DNA of 64,000 nucleotides from Flavobacterium tistrianum (GCF_003254545.1 NZ_QJRH01000058.1:1-64000), one strand, 5' to 3'. Numbered from the stretch's first letter, positions 52,306 through 61,466 are shown. A program made the numbers and translations. Notes: generated by a model not told the origin, from the letters alone.

Positions 52306-52924
52306 AAACAAGTAGCGCTTTTATAGTTTGTTGAATGTGCTTTGTAAGATCGTTTTTAATGTAATTGTTAAACATTTCTTCTGTTTTTAAATCAAATAAT
52401 TCTTCGAAGAAAGAGCGATTCATGTGAAAGTGAAAAAAGGTTCCGATAATCGTAGGCGTAATAAGTTGGATATTAACATCTTTTCTAAAAACTCCTTGGG
52501 CTTGACCTTGTTTGATAATGCTTTCAACCGATTTTAAATTTCCTTTTTTAAGTTCAGTAAAAGCTTGAAGGCTTTTTTCTCTCTTTTTGTTATAAAGTTC
52601 AAAATGTAAAACCCTGTAAATCCCTTTGTTAAGGCAAATTCTGTTGATGTAAATTTCGATTAATTTATTGACTTTTTCAAGAGGTTCGATTTCTTCTTGT
52701 AATAAATTTTCGAGTTGTAGTTTTAAATCAACAGTTTTGTGAAAAATAAGAGCTTCTAGAAGTCTTTCTTTTGACCCAAAATAATAAGAGACCATGGCAA
52801 TGTTAATTTTGGCCTCTTTGGAGATATCCCGTATCGATGTACCCTCAAATCCTTTCTCAGAAAAAAGCCTTTCTGCAACATTAAGAATCTGAATTTTTTT
52901 ATCGTTCAATTCGATGTGTGACAT
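52295..52924 (-). CDS. TetR/AcrR family regulator of the efflux operon
   Basis: The 209-residue protein starts at ATG 52922-52924 (MSHIELNDKKIQIL). The HTH lies at about 14-52 (ILNVAERLFSEKGFEGTSIR, then DISKEAKINIAMVSYYFGSK). The C-terminal helical domain is a ligand-binding type (TetR_C). It is the first gene of the operon and has tandem palindromes in front, so it likely represses the whole unit and is induced by a pump substrate. Confidence 0.93.
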   Translation of the reverse strand: MSHIELNDKKIQILNVAERLFSEKGFEGTSIRDISKEAKINIAMVSYYFGSKERLLEALIFHKTVDLKLQLENLLQEEIEPLEKVNKLIEIYINRICLNKGIYRVLHFELYNKKREKSLQAFTELKKGNLKSVESIIKQGQAQGVFRKDVNIQLITPTIIGTFFHFHMNRSFFEELFDLKTEEMFNNYIKNDLTKHIQQTIKALLVYEN

Positions 52925-52945
52925 GGTATTGCTTCTAATCGGATG

Positions 52946-52983
52946 CAAAATTAAACACTTGTTTAATTTAAACGCTTGTTTAA
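52946..52983 (-). promoter_or_regulatory. Tandem TetR operators on the efflux promoter
   Basis: TTAAACACTTGTTTAA (52951-52966) and TTAAACGCTTGTTTAA (52968-52983) are 16-bp palindromes set 17 bases apart. On the minus strand the -7 element TAATTTTG (52946-52953) overlaps the first. Repressor binding there would block the promoter. Confidence 0.85.
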
Positions 52984-53057
52984 TTTTGTTTTAACATAAT
53001 ATTAACATAAAGCGTTTTCGATAATTTATGTTAATTTGTTCTTTAATTAGTTAAAAT

Positions 53058-53090
53058 AAAAAAGCTGAAACACTTTAGTATTTCAGCTTT
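53058..53090 (-). terminator. Terminator of the trp operon
   Basis: AAAGCTGAAA and TTTCAGCTTT form a 10-bp stem with a 10-base loop. On the minus strand six T residues follow. It lies past trpA and beyond a long inverted repeat. Confidence 0.85.
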
Positions 53091-53100
53091 AGTACGTTTT

Positions 53101-53204
53101 TTTGTCATTCTGAGGAACGAAGAATCACACTAGAAATTCCGCAATCTATTTCGTCAATCTTTGTCGAGTTACGAGTGTGATTCTTCGTTCCTCAGAATGA
53201 CAAA
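53101..53204. repeat. GTCATTCTGAGG-type long inverted repeat
   Basis: TTTGTCATTCTGAGGAACGA pairs with TCGTTCCTCAGAATGACAAA; the internal AAGAATCACACT also pairs with AGTGTGATTCTT. It is a sibling of the 35545-35645 element. It sits between trpA and its terminator, so it is transcribed at the end of the operon. Confidence 0.92.
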
Positions 53205-53225
53205 CGGTGTGTTTATTTTGCTAAA

Positions 53226-53987
53226 TTATCGAATCCTTCCAACAAATTCTTCAATTTTCCCACTTCCGCTTTCGCTTAAATGTTTAATGAAAGCACTTCC
53301 AATAATTGCACCTTTAGAATATTTAGTAGCTTGATTGAAAGTTTCTTTATTCGAAATTCCGAAACCAACAATTTGAGGGTTTTTCAAATTTAGATTAGCG
53401 ATTCTTTCAAAATAACTTTCTTGAATATCTCCAAAACCAGATTGTGATCCCGTAACACTTGCAGAACTTACCATATAAATAAATCCGTTGGAAACGCTGT
53501 CAATAAAACGAATACGTTCGTCTGAAGTTTGAGGCGTAATCAGGAAAACATTGATCAAACCGTATTTTTCGAAAATTGCTTTGTATTCGTCAGCATAAAC
53601 ATCAACAGGAAGATCTGGAATAATTAAACCATCAATCCCGATTTCAGCACATTTTTGGCAGAAAGCTTCAACGCCATATTGTAGCATCGGATTAAAATAT
53701 CCCATAATTATCAATGGAATTTTCACGCTTTCGCGGATGTTTTTCAGCTGATCGAAAAGAATTTGAGTTGTCATTCCGTTATGAAGCGCCTGTGTAGAAC
53801 TCGCTTGAATGGTTGGTCCATCAGCCAAAGGATCGCTAAAAGGAAGTCCGATTTCGATTAAATCAACGCCGTTTTTTTTTAAATCCTGAATAATCTGCAC
53901 AGTATCATTTAAGTTAGGGTAACCTGCAGAAAAATAGATCGAAAGGATCTTTTTATCTTCTTGTAATTTTTGAGTTATTCTGTTCAT
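53226..53987 (-). CDS. trpA: Tryptophan synthase alpha subunit
   Basis: A 253-residue TIM barrel that splits indole-3-glycerol phosphate to indole and glyceraldehyde-3-phosphate. The start is ATG 53985-53987 (MNRITQKLQEDKKILSIYFS). The catalytic acids lie in DLIEIGLPFSDPLADGPTIQ. The phosphate-binding end includes GFGISN and GAIIGSAFIK. It is the last trp gene of the operon. Confidence 0.97.
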   Translation of the reverse strand: MNRITQKLQEDKKILSIYFSAGYPNLNDTVQIIQDLKKNGVDLIEIGLPFSDPLADGPTIQASSTQALHNGMTTQILFDQLKNIRESVKIPLIIMGYFNPMLQYGVEAFCQKCAEIGIDGLIIPDLPVDVYADEYKAIFEKYGLINVFLITPQTSDERIRFIDSVSNGFIYMVSSASVTGSQSGFGDIQESYFERIANLNLKNPQIVGFGISNKETFNQATKYSKGAIIGSAFIKHLSESGSGKIEEFVGRIR

Positions 53988-54003
53988 TTTTAGTATGTTT
54001 TTC

Positions 54004-54087
54004 TCCTGCAAGGTTTTTAAAACCTTGTAGGTTTTCTTATTTTATGTAATTTAATAATGCCTACAAGGCTTTGAAAACCTTGCAGGA
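54004..54087. repeat. CCTGCAAGG-type long inverted repeat
   Basis: TCCTGCAAGGTTTTTAAAAC at the left and CTTTGAAAACCTTGCAGGA at the right form a stem of about 30 bp around an A/T-rich centre. It is close in sequence to 30287-30365. It occupies the whole gap between the carbon-nitrogen hydrolase gene and trpA, so it is transcribed within the operon. Confidence 0.9.
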
Positions 54088-54089
54088 AC

Positions 54090-54827
54090 TTAAACTTTTA
54101 TGATTTTACTTATCCAATTATCATTTTGTTTTTCAACAATCAATAATCCAGAGTCTGAGTCATTCATTTGGGCAACTAATTCGCCTTTAGTATTCCAAAA
54201 AGCACTTTGTCCAGCCGAAGGTGAACCCCAAGATTCACCGCTGAAATTAGACATCAAAACATTCATCTTGTGTTTTTCGGCATAATTCTGTAAATCTCGG
54301 TACGCATTCGGAATCCCGTTTGGCGAAAAGAAAATGCTGGCAACATAAATGTCAGCGTTATTTTTTGCAGCATTTTCAGGATGTTTCGGATTATCAATAT
54401 CAGCACAAATCGCAAAAGCAATATTTTGATTTTCAATCGTAACCATCGGATTATTATCAAACGAAGACTGGAAAAATCCATCTTCACCCTCATGCAAAAA
54501 CTGCTTTGTATAAATAGAAACCAAATCGTTGGGTGCAATAATATATTCGCCAATAAACAATTGATTTTCAATTAAAATTGGAGCACCAGCAATAATGACA
54601 ATATTATTGTCAGTTGCTAAATCTTTCAAATGGTCTATTCTATAATCATCTTCGGCGAAAGCCATTTCCAAAGCATTTTCTCTTTCATATCCAGTAATGG
54701 ACATTTCAGGAAAAGCGATCAATTGAGCTCCATTTTGTGCCGCCAATTCAATAAGCCTATAATGGTCTAATAAATTTGAAGCAATATTTCCACGTTTTGG
54801 TTTTGTTTGTGCGGCCGCTAAAATCAT
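54090..54827 (-). CDS. Carbon-nitrogen hydrolase (nitrilase superfamily)
   Basis: The 245-residue product starts at ATG 54825-54827 (MILAAAQTKPKRGNIASNLL). The catalytic triad is Glu in FPEMSITGY, Lys in TKQFLHEGED and Cys in FAICADIDNP. It is likely an amidase or omega-amidase-like member; the substrate cannot be read. It lies inside the trp operon, 8 bases downstream of the GGCT-fold gene. Confidence 0.88.
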   Translation of the reverse strand: MILAAAQTKPKRGNIASNLLDHYRLIELAAQNGAQLIAFPEMSITGYERENALEMAFAEDDYRIDHLKDLATDNNIVIIAGAPILIENQLFIGEYIIAPNDLVSIYTKQFLHEGEDGFFQSSFDNNPMVTIENQNIAFAICADIDNPKHPENAAKNNADIYVASIFFSPNGIPNAYRDLQNYAEKHKMNVLMSNFSGESWGSPSAGQSAFWNTKGELVAQMNDSDSGLLIVEKQNDNWISKIIKV

Positions 54828-54835
54828 TTTTTCAA

Positions 54836-55156
54836 TTATTTGTTTTCGGTATAAACCCAAGCAACTGTTCCAGATTGCAGTTTAACCTGAACTCTTCGGT
54901 ACGAATTAGATTCAAATAAATCGACTTTTGCTAAATCTGCACTGGTAACATTAAAGACAACACCATGTATATTTTCTTCCGCGTTTTCACTTGCAATTGC
55001 AACCACATAATCTGCCATTCCGAATTCTTCTTCGATTTGCAAACTTTTTAGCTTATAACCCAGAAGTTGATCTGGAGTTCCAACTAGTACTTTTTTAAAA
55101 ATCTGCATCTGAATTTGTTTCGATCTTAATGTTCCGTATGAGAATAACTTTTCCAT
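54836..55156 (-). CDS. Gamma-glutamylcyclotransferase-fold (AIG2-like) protein
   Basis: A 106-residue protein with the family's YGTLR at residues 7-11 and the acidic catalytic residue in DLFESNSYRR. The middle part (LLGYKLKSLQI, HGVVFNV) fits. It may act on gamma-glutamyl compounds. It lies between trpB and the nitrilase-like gene, 55 bases downstream of trpB, on the same strand. Confidence 0.85.
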   Translation of the reverse strand: MEKLFSYGTLRSKQIQMQIFKKVLVGTPDQLLGYKLKSLQIEEEFGMADYVVAIASENAEENIHGVVFNVTSADLAKVDLFESNSYRRVQVKLQSGTVAWVYTENK

Positions 55157-55211
55157 AATTATATTTTCTCGTTAATAGTTGCGATTAGAGACGTGCAAAT
55201 TAATACTTTTA

Positions 55212-56393
55212 TTACAATTTAAAGTAATCAATGTAATTATCTAAATCTTTATCGCCACGTCCAGAAAGGCTAATCACTACAATATCTTCAGGCTTGAATT
55301 TCTTTTGATCCAAAACTGCAAAAGCGTGAGCGCTTTCGATCGCAGGAATAATTCCTTCTAGTTTTGTCAATTGCAGACCAGCGTTCATAGCATCATCATC
55401 AGTTACAGAGAAAAATTCACCACGTCCGGTTTGCGCTAGATGAGCATGCAATGGACCAACTCCCGGATAATCTAAACCTGCTGAAATAGAATAAGGTTCT
55501 GTAATTTGTCCGTCAGGAGTTTGCATTAAAAGTGTTTTACAGCCATGGATAACTCCAACTTTTCCTAATTTACTCGTTGCAGCACTGTGACCGCTATCAA
55601 CACCTTTTCCTGCAGCTTCAACCGCAATAATTCCAACTTCTGGCTCATGCAAAAAGTGATAGTATGTTCCAGCAGCATTACTTCCTCCGCCGATACAAGC
55701 CACAACGTAATCAGGGTTTTCGCGTCCTTCTTTTTCTTTTAATTGCCATTTGATTTCTTCTGAAATAATGCTCTGAAAACGAGTTACCATATCAGGATAA
55801 GGATGCGGTCCAATTGCAGATCCTATAATGTAATGCGTATCAACAGGATTATTAATCCAATCTCTAATTGCTTCGTTTGTGGCATCTTTTAAAGTGCGTG
55901 AACCTGAAAGCGCTGGACGAACTTCTGCGCCTAACATTTTCATACGAGCAACGTTTGGTGCCTGACGTGCAATGTCAATTTCGCCCATATAAACGATGCA
56001 TTCAATTCCCATCAAAGCGCAAACTGTTGCAGTTGCAACACCATGCTGACCAGCTCCAGTTTCGGCAATAATTCTTTTTTTGCCCAGACGTTTCGCTAAT
56101 AAAATCTGTCCGATTGTATTGTTTACTTTATGCGCGCCGGTATGGTTTAGGTCTTCTCTTTTTAGATAAACTTTAGTGTTGTATTTTTCAGATAAACGTT
56201 TTGCAAAATACAATGGACTAGGGCGTCCAACGTAATCTTTTAGCAATTGATTGAACTCAGCTTTAAAATCAGGTTCGTCCATTATACTTAAATACTTTTG
56301 ACGTAATTCTTCTACATTTGGATATAACATTTCTGGAATATAAGCTCCTCCAAATTCTCCGTAATATCCTTTTTCGTTAACGTTAAAACTCAT
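55212..56393 (-). CDS. trpB: Tryptophan synthase beta subunit
   Basis: A 393-residue PLP enzyme that joins indole and serine. The PLP Lys is in HTGAHKVNNTIGQ. The glycine-rich phosphate loop is CIGGGSNAAGTYY. Conserved motifs also include GRPSPLYFAKRLSEK at the N-terminus and LSGRGDKDLD at the C-terminus. It is 11 bases after trpF. Confidence 0.97.
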   Translation of the reverse strand: MSFNVNEKGYYGEFGGAYIPEMLYPNVEELRQKYLSIMDEPDFKAEFNQLLKDYVGRPSPLYFAKRLSEKYNTKVYLKREDLNHTGAHKVNNTIGQILLAKRLGKKRIIAETGAGQHGVATATVCALMGIECIVYMGEIDIARQAPNVARMKMLGAEVRPALSGSRTLKDATNEAIRDWINNPVDTHYIIGSAIGPHPYPDMVTRFQSIISEEIKWQLKEKEGRENPDYVVACIGGGSNAAGTYYHFLHEPEVGIIAVEAAGKGVDSGHSAATSKLGKVGVIHGCKTLLMQTPDGQITEPYSISAGLDYPGVGPLHAHLAQTGRGEFFSVTDDDAMNAGLQLTKLEGIIPAIESAHAFAVLDQKKFKPEDIVVISLSGRGDKDLDNYIDYFKL

Positions 56394-56404
56394 TTTTTTA
56401 AATT

Positions 56405-57037
56405 TTAAAAGTTGGCAACATCAAATTTGCGTTTGAAATTGCTAAATAAATTTCTGTTTTTTAGCCCTGGTTCAATTTCAAATTTACTATTTACATCGAC
56501 AGCGTAGATCGGTAAATTGGTTTTTGAAATTTCTTCAATGGCTTTTAATTCCTTCATTCCGATGCCTCCGCTTAAAAAGAAAGGCTTTTTCGAATTATAT
56601 TTTTTTAAAATACTCCAGTCGAAAGTTGTTCCGTTTCCGCCAGGCAATTTTCCTTTTGTGTCAAACAAAAAATAATCGCTGACAGGTTCAAAAGGTTTTA
56701 TAACTTCAAAATCAAAATTTTCATCGGCAGAAAAAACTTTTATGATTTCGACCTTTTTAGGTAATTGTTCTTTTAGTTCTGATAAAAATTCGACGGATTC
56801 ATTTCCGTGTAATTGAACGGCTTGTAAATTGTATTTTGCGACTTTTTCCAGAATTTCTTCCTGACTTTGATCTACAAAAACACCTACTTTTTTGACTGTT
56901 TTTATAAGTTCAGGAATTGTTCCGTTAAAATATCGCGCGGATTTTTCCCAGAAAATAAACCCCATATAGTCAGGCAAAAGCGCGCCTACTTCGAGAATAT
57001 TTTCAGGATATTTCATACCGCATATTTTGAGTTTCAT
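56405..57037 (-). CDS. trpF: Phosphoribosylanthranilate isomerase
   Basis: A 210-residue TIM barrel. The start is ATG 57035-57037 (MKLKICGMKYPENI), because KICGM with the catalytic Cys is always near the N-terminus. A longer open frame runs back through a repeat and is not coding. The general acid Asp is in LFDTKGKLPGGNGTTFDW, followed by FLSGGIGM. It is followed by trpB. Confidence 0.96.
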   Translation of the reverse strand: MKLKICGMKYPENILEVGALLPDYMGFIFWEKSARYFNGTIPELIKTVKKVGVFVDQSQEEILEKVAKYNLQAVQLHGNESVEFLSELKEQLPKKVEIIKVFSADENFDFEVIKPFEPVSDYFLFDTKGKLPGGNGTTFDWSILKKYNSKKPFFLSGGIGMKELKAIEEISKTNLPIYAVDVNSKFEIEPGLKNRNLFSNFKRKFDVANF

Positions 57038-57054
57038 TTCGTTGTGTTTTTTTA

Positions 57055-57116
57055 CCGCAAAGTGCGCTAAGGTTTTTTGTTTTGTATTGTGTAAAATGCT
57101 AAAAAGTTCGCAAAGT
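57055..57116. repeat. Degenerate CGCAAAG repeat
   Basis: CCGCAAAGTGCGCTAAGG at the left and TTCGCAAAGTTTTT at the right are short related words with an A/T-rich centre. The period is irregular (8-9). It looks like an eroded octamer repeat in the leader of trpF. Confidence 0.55.
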
Positions 57117-57172
57117 TTTTCCGCCACGAATTCACGAATTTAATTTACAATCATTCGTGAATTCGTGGCTAT
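57117..57172. repeat. CACGAATT palindrome between trpC and trpF
   Basis: CCGCCACGAATTCACGAAT (57121-57139) pairs with ATTCGTGAATTCGTGGC. It has no cargo gene. It ends 3 bases before the trpC stop codon and lies inside the trp transcript. Confidence 0.92.
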
Positions 57173-57175
57173 TTT

Positions 57176-57961
57176 TTAAACGCCCAGATTTTTAATAAAA
57201 TCCGTTGCTGCTTGTCCAGCATTATCAGTTTTCATGAAGTTTTCTCCAATTAAGAAACCTTTATAGCCATATGGTTTTAATTCTTGGATAGCTTCAATAG
57301 ATGAAATACCGCTTTCAGAAACTTTTACAAAATCATTTGGAATTTGTGATGCTAATTCTTTACTAAAATCTAAACTTACTTCGAAAGTTTTTAGGTTTCT
57401 GTTGTTCACGCCAATCATATCTAAAGTCGGCATAATCGATTTTTCTAGTTCTTCCTGATTATGAACTTCCAATAGAACTTCTAAACCTAATTTCTGTGCA
57501 AATTCAGATAAAGATTTAATTTCTTCGCGGGTTAAAACTGCAGCAATCAAAAGAATCAAATCGGCTCCGTGTGCTTTTGCCTCAAGGATTTGGTATTCGT
57601 CTACAATAAATTCTTTTCGCAAAAGCGGAATATTTACTGAAGCTCTTGCCAGAAGTAAATCGTCTAAAGATCCGCCGAAATATTTTCCATCAGTTAAAAC
57701 TGAAATTCCGCAAGCGCCTGCATTTTCATAACCTTTTACTACTTCTTCAACAGTAAAATTATTGTTGATAATTGATTTTGAGGGAGAGCGACGTTTGTGT
57801 TCTGCAATAATTCCAGAATTGCTTTCTTTTAATTTCTGACTAAGAGAAATCGTCTGTTTTCCAAAAAACACAGAAGCTTCCAATTGAGAAACTGGAATAA
57901 TCGATTTCTTTAGAACAACTTCTCTTTTTTTGTCTATTATTATTTTATCTAAAATGTTCAT
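57176..57961 (-). CDS. trpC: Indole-3-glycerol-phosphate synthase
   Basis: A 261-residue TIM barrel. The start is ATG 57959-57961 (MNILDKIIIDKKREVVLKKS). Catalytic residues are Lys in IAEHKRRSPSKS and in LLRKEFIVDEYQI, with Glu in LLEVHN. The phosphate-binding end is SGISS and GFLIGENFM. It is downstream of trpD, separated by an ATGTTTC-type repeat. Confidence 0.96.
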   Translation of the reverse strand: MNILDKIIIDKKREVVLKKSIIPVSQLEASVFFGKQTISLSQKLKESNSGIIAEHKRRSPSKSIINNNFTVEEVVKGYENAGACGISVLTDGKYFGGSLDDLLLARASVNIPLLRKEFIVDEYQILEAKAHGADLILLIAAVLTREEIKSLSEFAQKLGLEVLLEVHNQEELEKSIMPTLDMIGVNNRNLKTFEVSLDFSKELASQIPNDFVKVSESGISSIEAIQELKPYGYKGFLIGENFMKTDNAGQAATDFIKNLGV

Positions 57962-57971
57962 TGTCTTGATT

Positions 57972-58031
57972 TGTTTCAAGTTTCAAGTCTTTTTAGTTTC
58001 ACGTCCCAACAACTTGAAACATGAAACATGA
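57972..58031. repeat. GAAACAT heptamer repeat with CCAACAACTTG core
   Basis: The left part reads TTTCAAGTTTCAAGTC, and the right part reads CCCAACAACTTGAAACATGA followed by AACATGAAACATGAAAC (three GAAACAT units). It is the inverse-arm relative of the array at 62021-62110, which has the same CCAACAACTTG core. Confidence 0.8.
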
Positions 58032-58040
58032 AACATGAAA

Positions 58041-59036
58041 CTAATTTTTACTTAATTCTTGCAATTTTTTTAACGCTTGAAGTCCTTTTCCTGATAATAA
58101 ACTTTCTTTAGCCAGTTCAAATCCTTCTTTTGGAGAGCATTTTGTAACTGTTGAAATTGCCATTGCTGCGTTAGCACAAACCACATTATTTTGAGCTTCG
58201 TTTCCTTTTCCAGAAATGATATTCGTAAAGATTTCAGCAGATTCTTCGATAGTTTTTCCGCCTTCGATTTCGGTTTGAGATAAAAGATGAACGCCAAAAT
58301 CTTCTGGATTTAACATTCCTTCCATATGGTTAGAAATTGTTTTTGTCGGACCAGTTAATGAAATTTCATCATATCCGTCAAGCGAATGTAGAATAGTAAA
58401 ATTAACATCGGTATTTTGGTATAGATAAGCGTACATTCTTGCCAATTCTAAGTTGAAAACTCCAACCAATTGATTTTGTGGGAATGACGGATTTACCATC
58501 GGCCCCAACATATTGAAAAAGGTTTTTACAGCCAACTCTTTTCTGATTGGCCCAACATTTTTCATAGCTGGGTGAAATAGGGGAGCATGCAAAACGCAGA
58601 TTCCGGCCTGATCTATACATTTTTCTAAAAATGAAGGATCGTTACTGAATTTAATTCCCATTTTTTCCATTACGTTGCTTGATCCAGAAATAGAAGAAAC
58701 GCCATAATTCCCATGTTTTGCCACTTTTATCCCTGCTCCAGCTGATACAAAAGAAGCTAAAGTCGAAATATTGAAAGTGTCTTTTCCGTCACCTCCCGTT
58801 CCGCATAAATCGATTGTATTGTAAGCTGATAAATCGACACGAATGCAAAGATCTAATAACGCTTCGCGAAAGCCAGAAAGTTCATCAATCGTTATGCTAC
58901 GCATCATAAAAACAGTCAAAAATGCCGAAATCTGACTTGGATTATATTGACCGCTTGAAATATTAATCAATACTTGTTTTGCTTCTTCTTTAGAAAGCAC
59001 TTCGTGGTTGATTAATTTGTTTAATATAGTTTTCAT
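58041..59036 (-). CDS. trpD: Anthranilate phosphoribosyltransferase
   Basis: A 331-residue enzyme. The PRPP-binding motif is DLCGTGGDGKDTFNISTLAS (about 76-95). KHGNYGVSS, then RKELAVKTFFNMLGPMVNP carries the anthranilate-binding Arg. HSLDGYDEISLTGPT supplies the DE metal site. It stands between trpC and the T9SS surface gene on the same strand. Confidence 0.97.
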   Translation of the reverse strand: MKTILNKLINHEVLSKEEAKQVLINISSGQYNPSQISAFLTVFMMRSITIDELSGFREALLDLCIRVDLSAYNTIDLCGTGGDGKDTFNISTLASFVSAGAGIKVAKHGNYGVSSISGSSNVMEKMGIKFSNDPSFLEKCIDQAGICVLHAPLFHPAMKNVGPIRKELAVKTFFNMLGPMVNPSFPQNQLVGVFNLELARMYAYLYQNTDVNFTILHSLDGYDEISLTGPTKTISNHMEGMLNPEDFGVHLLSQTEIEGGKTIEESAEIFTNIISGKGNEAQNNVVCANAAMAISTVTKCSPKEGFELAKESLLSGKGLQALKKLQELSKN

Positions 59037-59075
59037 TTTTAATATCTATGATAAATTCCATTTAATGGAATTGTT

Positions 59076-60767
59076 TTATTTTTTAATAAACTTTCCCGAA
59101 TCGATTATAGTATTACCATTCATAATTGCAAATAAGTACACTCCTTTTGTTAAATGCGGAGCAACTTTCCATTGATAATCAGAGACAGAATTGGTGAATT
59201 TTATTTGATCAACAGTTTTTCCATTTACATCAAAAAACTTAATTGAATCAAATGTTTGATTTTGATTAGCTTCAAAATACAAGAAATCTGTTGTTGGATT
59301 AGGAAAAACTTTTATACCCATTAGTTTAGCATTTGTAAATTCTCCAGTAGATAAATTTCCACCTAATTCTTTTGCTCCAATATCAACTATTGTTCCATTT
59401 GAAATAGCTATTGATGGATCACCTGCATTAACAGCTGGAGAATTGCTTTTTAAAGTGCAAAAAGTATTTTCTGTTAGTATAATTGATTCAAATTCTGGAC
59501 TTACAAAAATGTTGTAATATGCGTCTGCTGGGGTATTATTTTTGTTTATTGTTATTATTGTTCCAACACCCACAGGTAAATTATTATTTCCATTGCCCAA
59601 ACGATTGTTATAAAATAAATTATAAGAAACTAGTTCAGGTTTATGAACTCCGGTTGAGTAAATACCATAGTATGAGTTATCCATTATAATATTGGAATTA
59701 ATACTAGGTTTTGTTACTATTGATGGATTGTCATATATGCTAATACCATACTTGTTAGAAAATATTGTATTATTGACAATATTTGGCATTGAGTAAACAA
59801 CATTAATTCCAACTCCAGAGTTAAAAACAATATTACGTTCTATTTTGTAAGTTCCTTGGACTTGTATAGCGTCAAATACACAATTATACACAATATTATT
59901 TTTAAAAACTGATTGCGGTGAACTTACATGTATGTTTATACCAATTATTGAATGGTTAAAAATCTCGTTATCTTCTATAGTCACAATACCTGTTGTGTAA
60001 ACAGAAAAACCATATGCGCAATCATATATTTTATTTTTTTCAACTTTTACGATGCCTGCATTTCGGATACTTATAGCGCTTTGTTCTGAATTTTTAATGA
60101 TACTATTAGTAATAGTCAAGTTTCCAGTAACATTTATAAGGCCGATATTATCGTCATTTTTTGCTTTTCCATATTCTATAATACAATAATCCATTTTTGA
60201 AATACCATTTATTACTATTTGATTCCAGTCTTTATTGGTTGGAGAAGTACTGTTTGATGTGAATTTAATATATTTACCAGTAGTGCCATTTGCTAATAAA
60301 GTACCATTTACAATTAAGGAATAATATCCATCAAACTTTACTTCTACGCCCTCTTCAATAGTTAAAGTTTGTCCGGCAGGAACAATTATATTTCCCGTAA
60401 TTCTATAAGTATTGCCTTTTGTCCATGATCCGCTAACGTTGCCATTTACTAGAACTAAATTATTTGAGGATAAAGTAACATCGTTTAAAATCACAGTATC
60501 ATTTATAAAGTAATTTAATAGCTCATAAGTTTGATAGCCATTTTTTTCATATTTAATGTTGTAAACACCGTTTGCAATATTAGCAGTAAAACTTCCATCC
60601 GATTGAGATGTTGTCTGAGCTAAAACTGCACTTGGTGAAACTGGTGTAAAGGTTACAGTGCAATTTTCATAAGTTGCAGTATTGTCTAAAAGGACTTTAC
60701 CAGTTACATCGGCTGCGAATGATGAAGCAGAAACAAGAAGAGTTAAAAGAAGTAGAATTTTTTTCAT
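59076..60767 (-). CDS. T9SS type-A sorted right-handed beta-helix protein
   Basis: A 563-residue secreted protein with a signal peptide (MKKILLLLTLLVSASSFAA). A carboxypeptidase-regulatory-like domain covers about 20-95, then a parallel beta-helix about 110-450 with repeated N-turns (IKNSEQSAISIRNAGIVKVE, VYNCVFDAIQVQG, SNKYGISIYDN). The type-A sorting domain covers the last 80 residues (KVFPNPTTDFLYFE, GVYLFAIMNGNT, KFIKK). It could bind or cleave a polysaccharide, but no catalytic site is visible. It interrupts the trp operon between trpG and trpD. Confidence 0.88.
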   Translation of the reverse strand: MKKILLLLTLLVSASSFAADVTGKVLLDNTATYENCTVTFTPVSPSAVLAQTTSQSDGSFTANIANGVYNIKYEKNGYQTYELLNYFINDTVILNDVTLSSNNLVLVNGNVSGSWTKGNTYRITGNIIVPAGQTLTIEEGVEVKFDGYYSLIVNGTLLANGTTGKYIKFTSNSTSPTNKDWNQIVINGISKMDYCIIEYGKAKNDDNIGLINVTGNLTITNSIIKNSEQSAISIRNAGIVKVEKNKIYDCAYGFSVYTTGIVTIEDNEIFNHSIIGINIHVSSPQSVFKNNIVYNCVFDAIQVQGTYKIERNIVFNSGVGINVVYSMPNIVNNTIFSNKYGISIYDNPSIVTKPSINSNIIMDNSYYGIYSTGVHKPELVSYNLFYNNRLGNGNNNLPVGVGTIITINKNNTPADAYYNIFVSPEFESIILTENTFCTLKSNSPAVNAGDPSIAISNGTIVDIGAKELGGNLSTGEFTNAKLMGIKVFPNPTTDFLYFEANQNQTFDSIKFFDVNGKTVDQIKFTNSVSDYQWKVAPHLTKGVYLFAIMNGNTIIDSGKFIKK

Positions 60768-60888
60768 AGGTTTTAATTAAATTAATTACTTACAAGGATA
60801 ATATTTTGACGTTAGTTAATCCTTGTAAGTAAAAATATAATATTTGGATTAATTTGGGTAACTGAATTTCTATTTAAAAAGTTTGCTA

Positions 60889-61455
60889 TTAACTGTTAAT
60901 CCAATTCTCTAAAATCCTTTTTCCGTTTGGCGTTAAAACGCTTTCTGGGTGAAATTGAACACCCCTCACATCATAATTTTTGTGACGTAAAGACATAATT
61001 TGTCCGTTTTCATCTACCGAAGTCGCTTCTAAATCTTCGGGTAAATTGCTGTCAACAACCCAAGAATGGTATCTCCCAACCTCAAATTCGTTTCCTAAAC
61101 CTTCAAACAAAATTTCGTCGTCTACTAAAGTTTTTACATTTGTTGCAACGCCGTGATACACTTTGTTAAGGTTTGAAAGCGTTCCTCCAAAAACTTCTCC
61201 AATTGCCTGCTGTCCTAAACAAACCCCAAGTATGCTTTTTGTCGGACTGTATTTTTCGATTACTGCTTTTAATAAACCTGCTTCATCTGGAATTCCAGGT
61301 CCTGGTGAAAGCAATATTTTTTCGAAACTTGCAATTTCATCAATATCAAATTCGTCGTTTCTGTAAACAGTAACTTCGCAATTTAAATCTTCTAAATAGT
61401 GCACCAAGTTGTAAGTGAAACTATCGTAATTGTCTATAACTAAAATCTTTTTCAT
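60889..61455 (-). CDS. trpG: Anthranilate synthase component II (glutamine amidotransferase)
   Basis: A 188-residue class I glutamine amidotransferase. The triad is Cys79 in GVCLGQQAIGE and His-Glu in VQFHPESV. The oxyanion PGPG is in LSPGPGIPDEAG. It is half of the anthranilate synthase with TrpE. It is followed by the surface-protein gene rather than by trpD. Confidence 0.96.
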   Translation of the reverse strand: MKKILVIDNYDSFTYNLVHYLEDLNCEVTVYRNDEFDIDEIASFEKILLSPGPGIPDEAGLLKAVIEKYSPTKSILGVCLGQQAIGEVFGGTLSNLNKVYHGVATNVKTLVDDEILFEGLGNEFEVGRYHSWVVDSNLPEDLEATSVDENGQIMSLRHKNYDVRGVQFHPESVLTPNGKRILENWINS

Positions 61456-61466
61456 TTTTTTTTTTT

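Noticed and set aside
57038..57127. Longer start for trpF
   Set aside because: The extension runs through repeat DNA; the catalytic KICGM motif requires the start at 57037.
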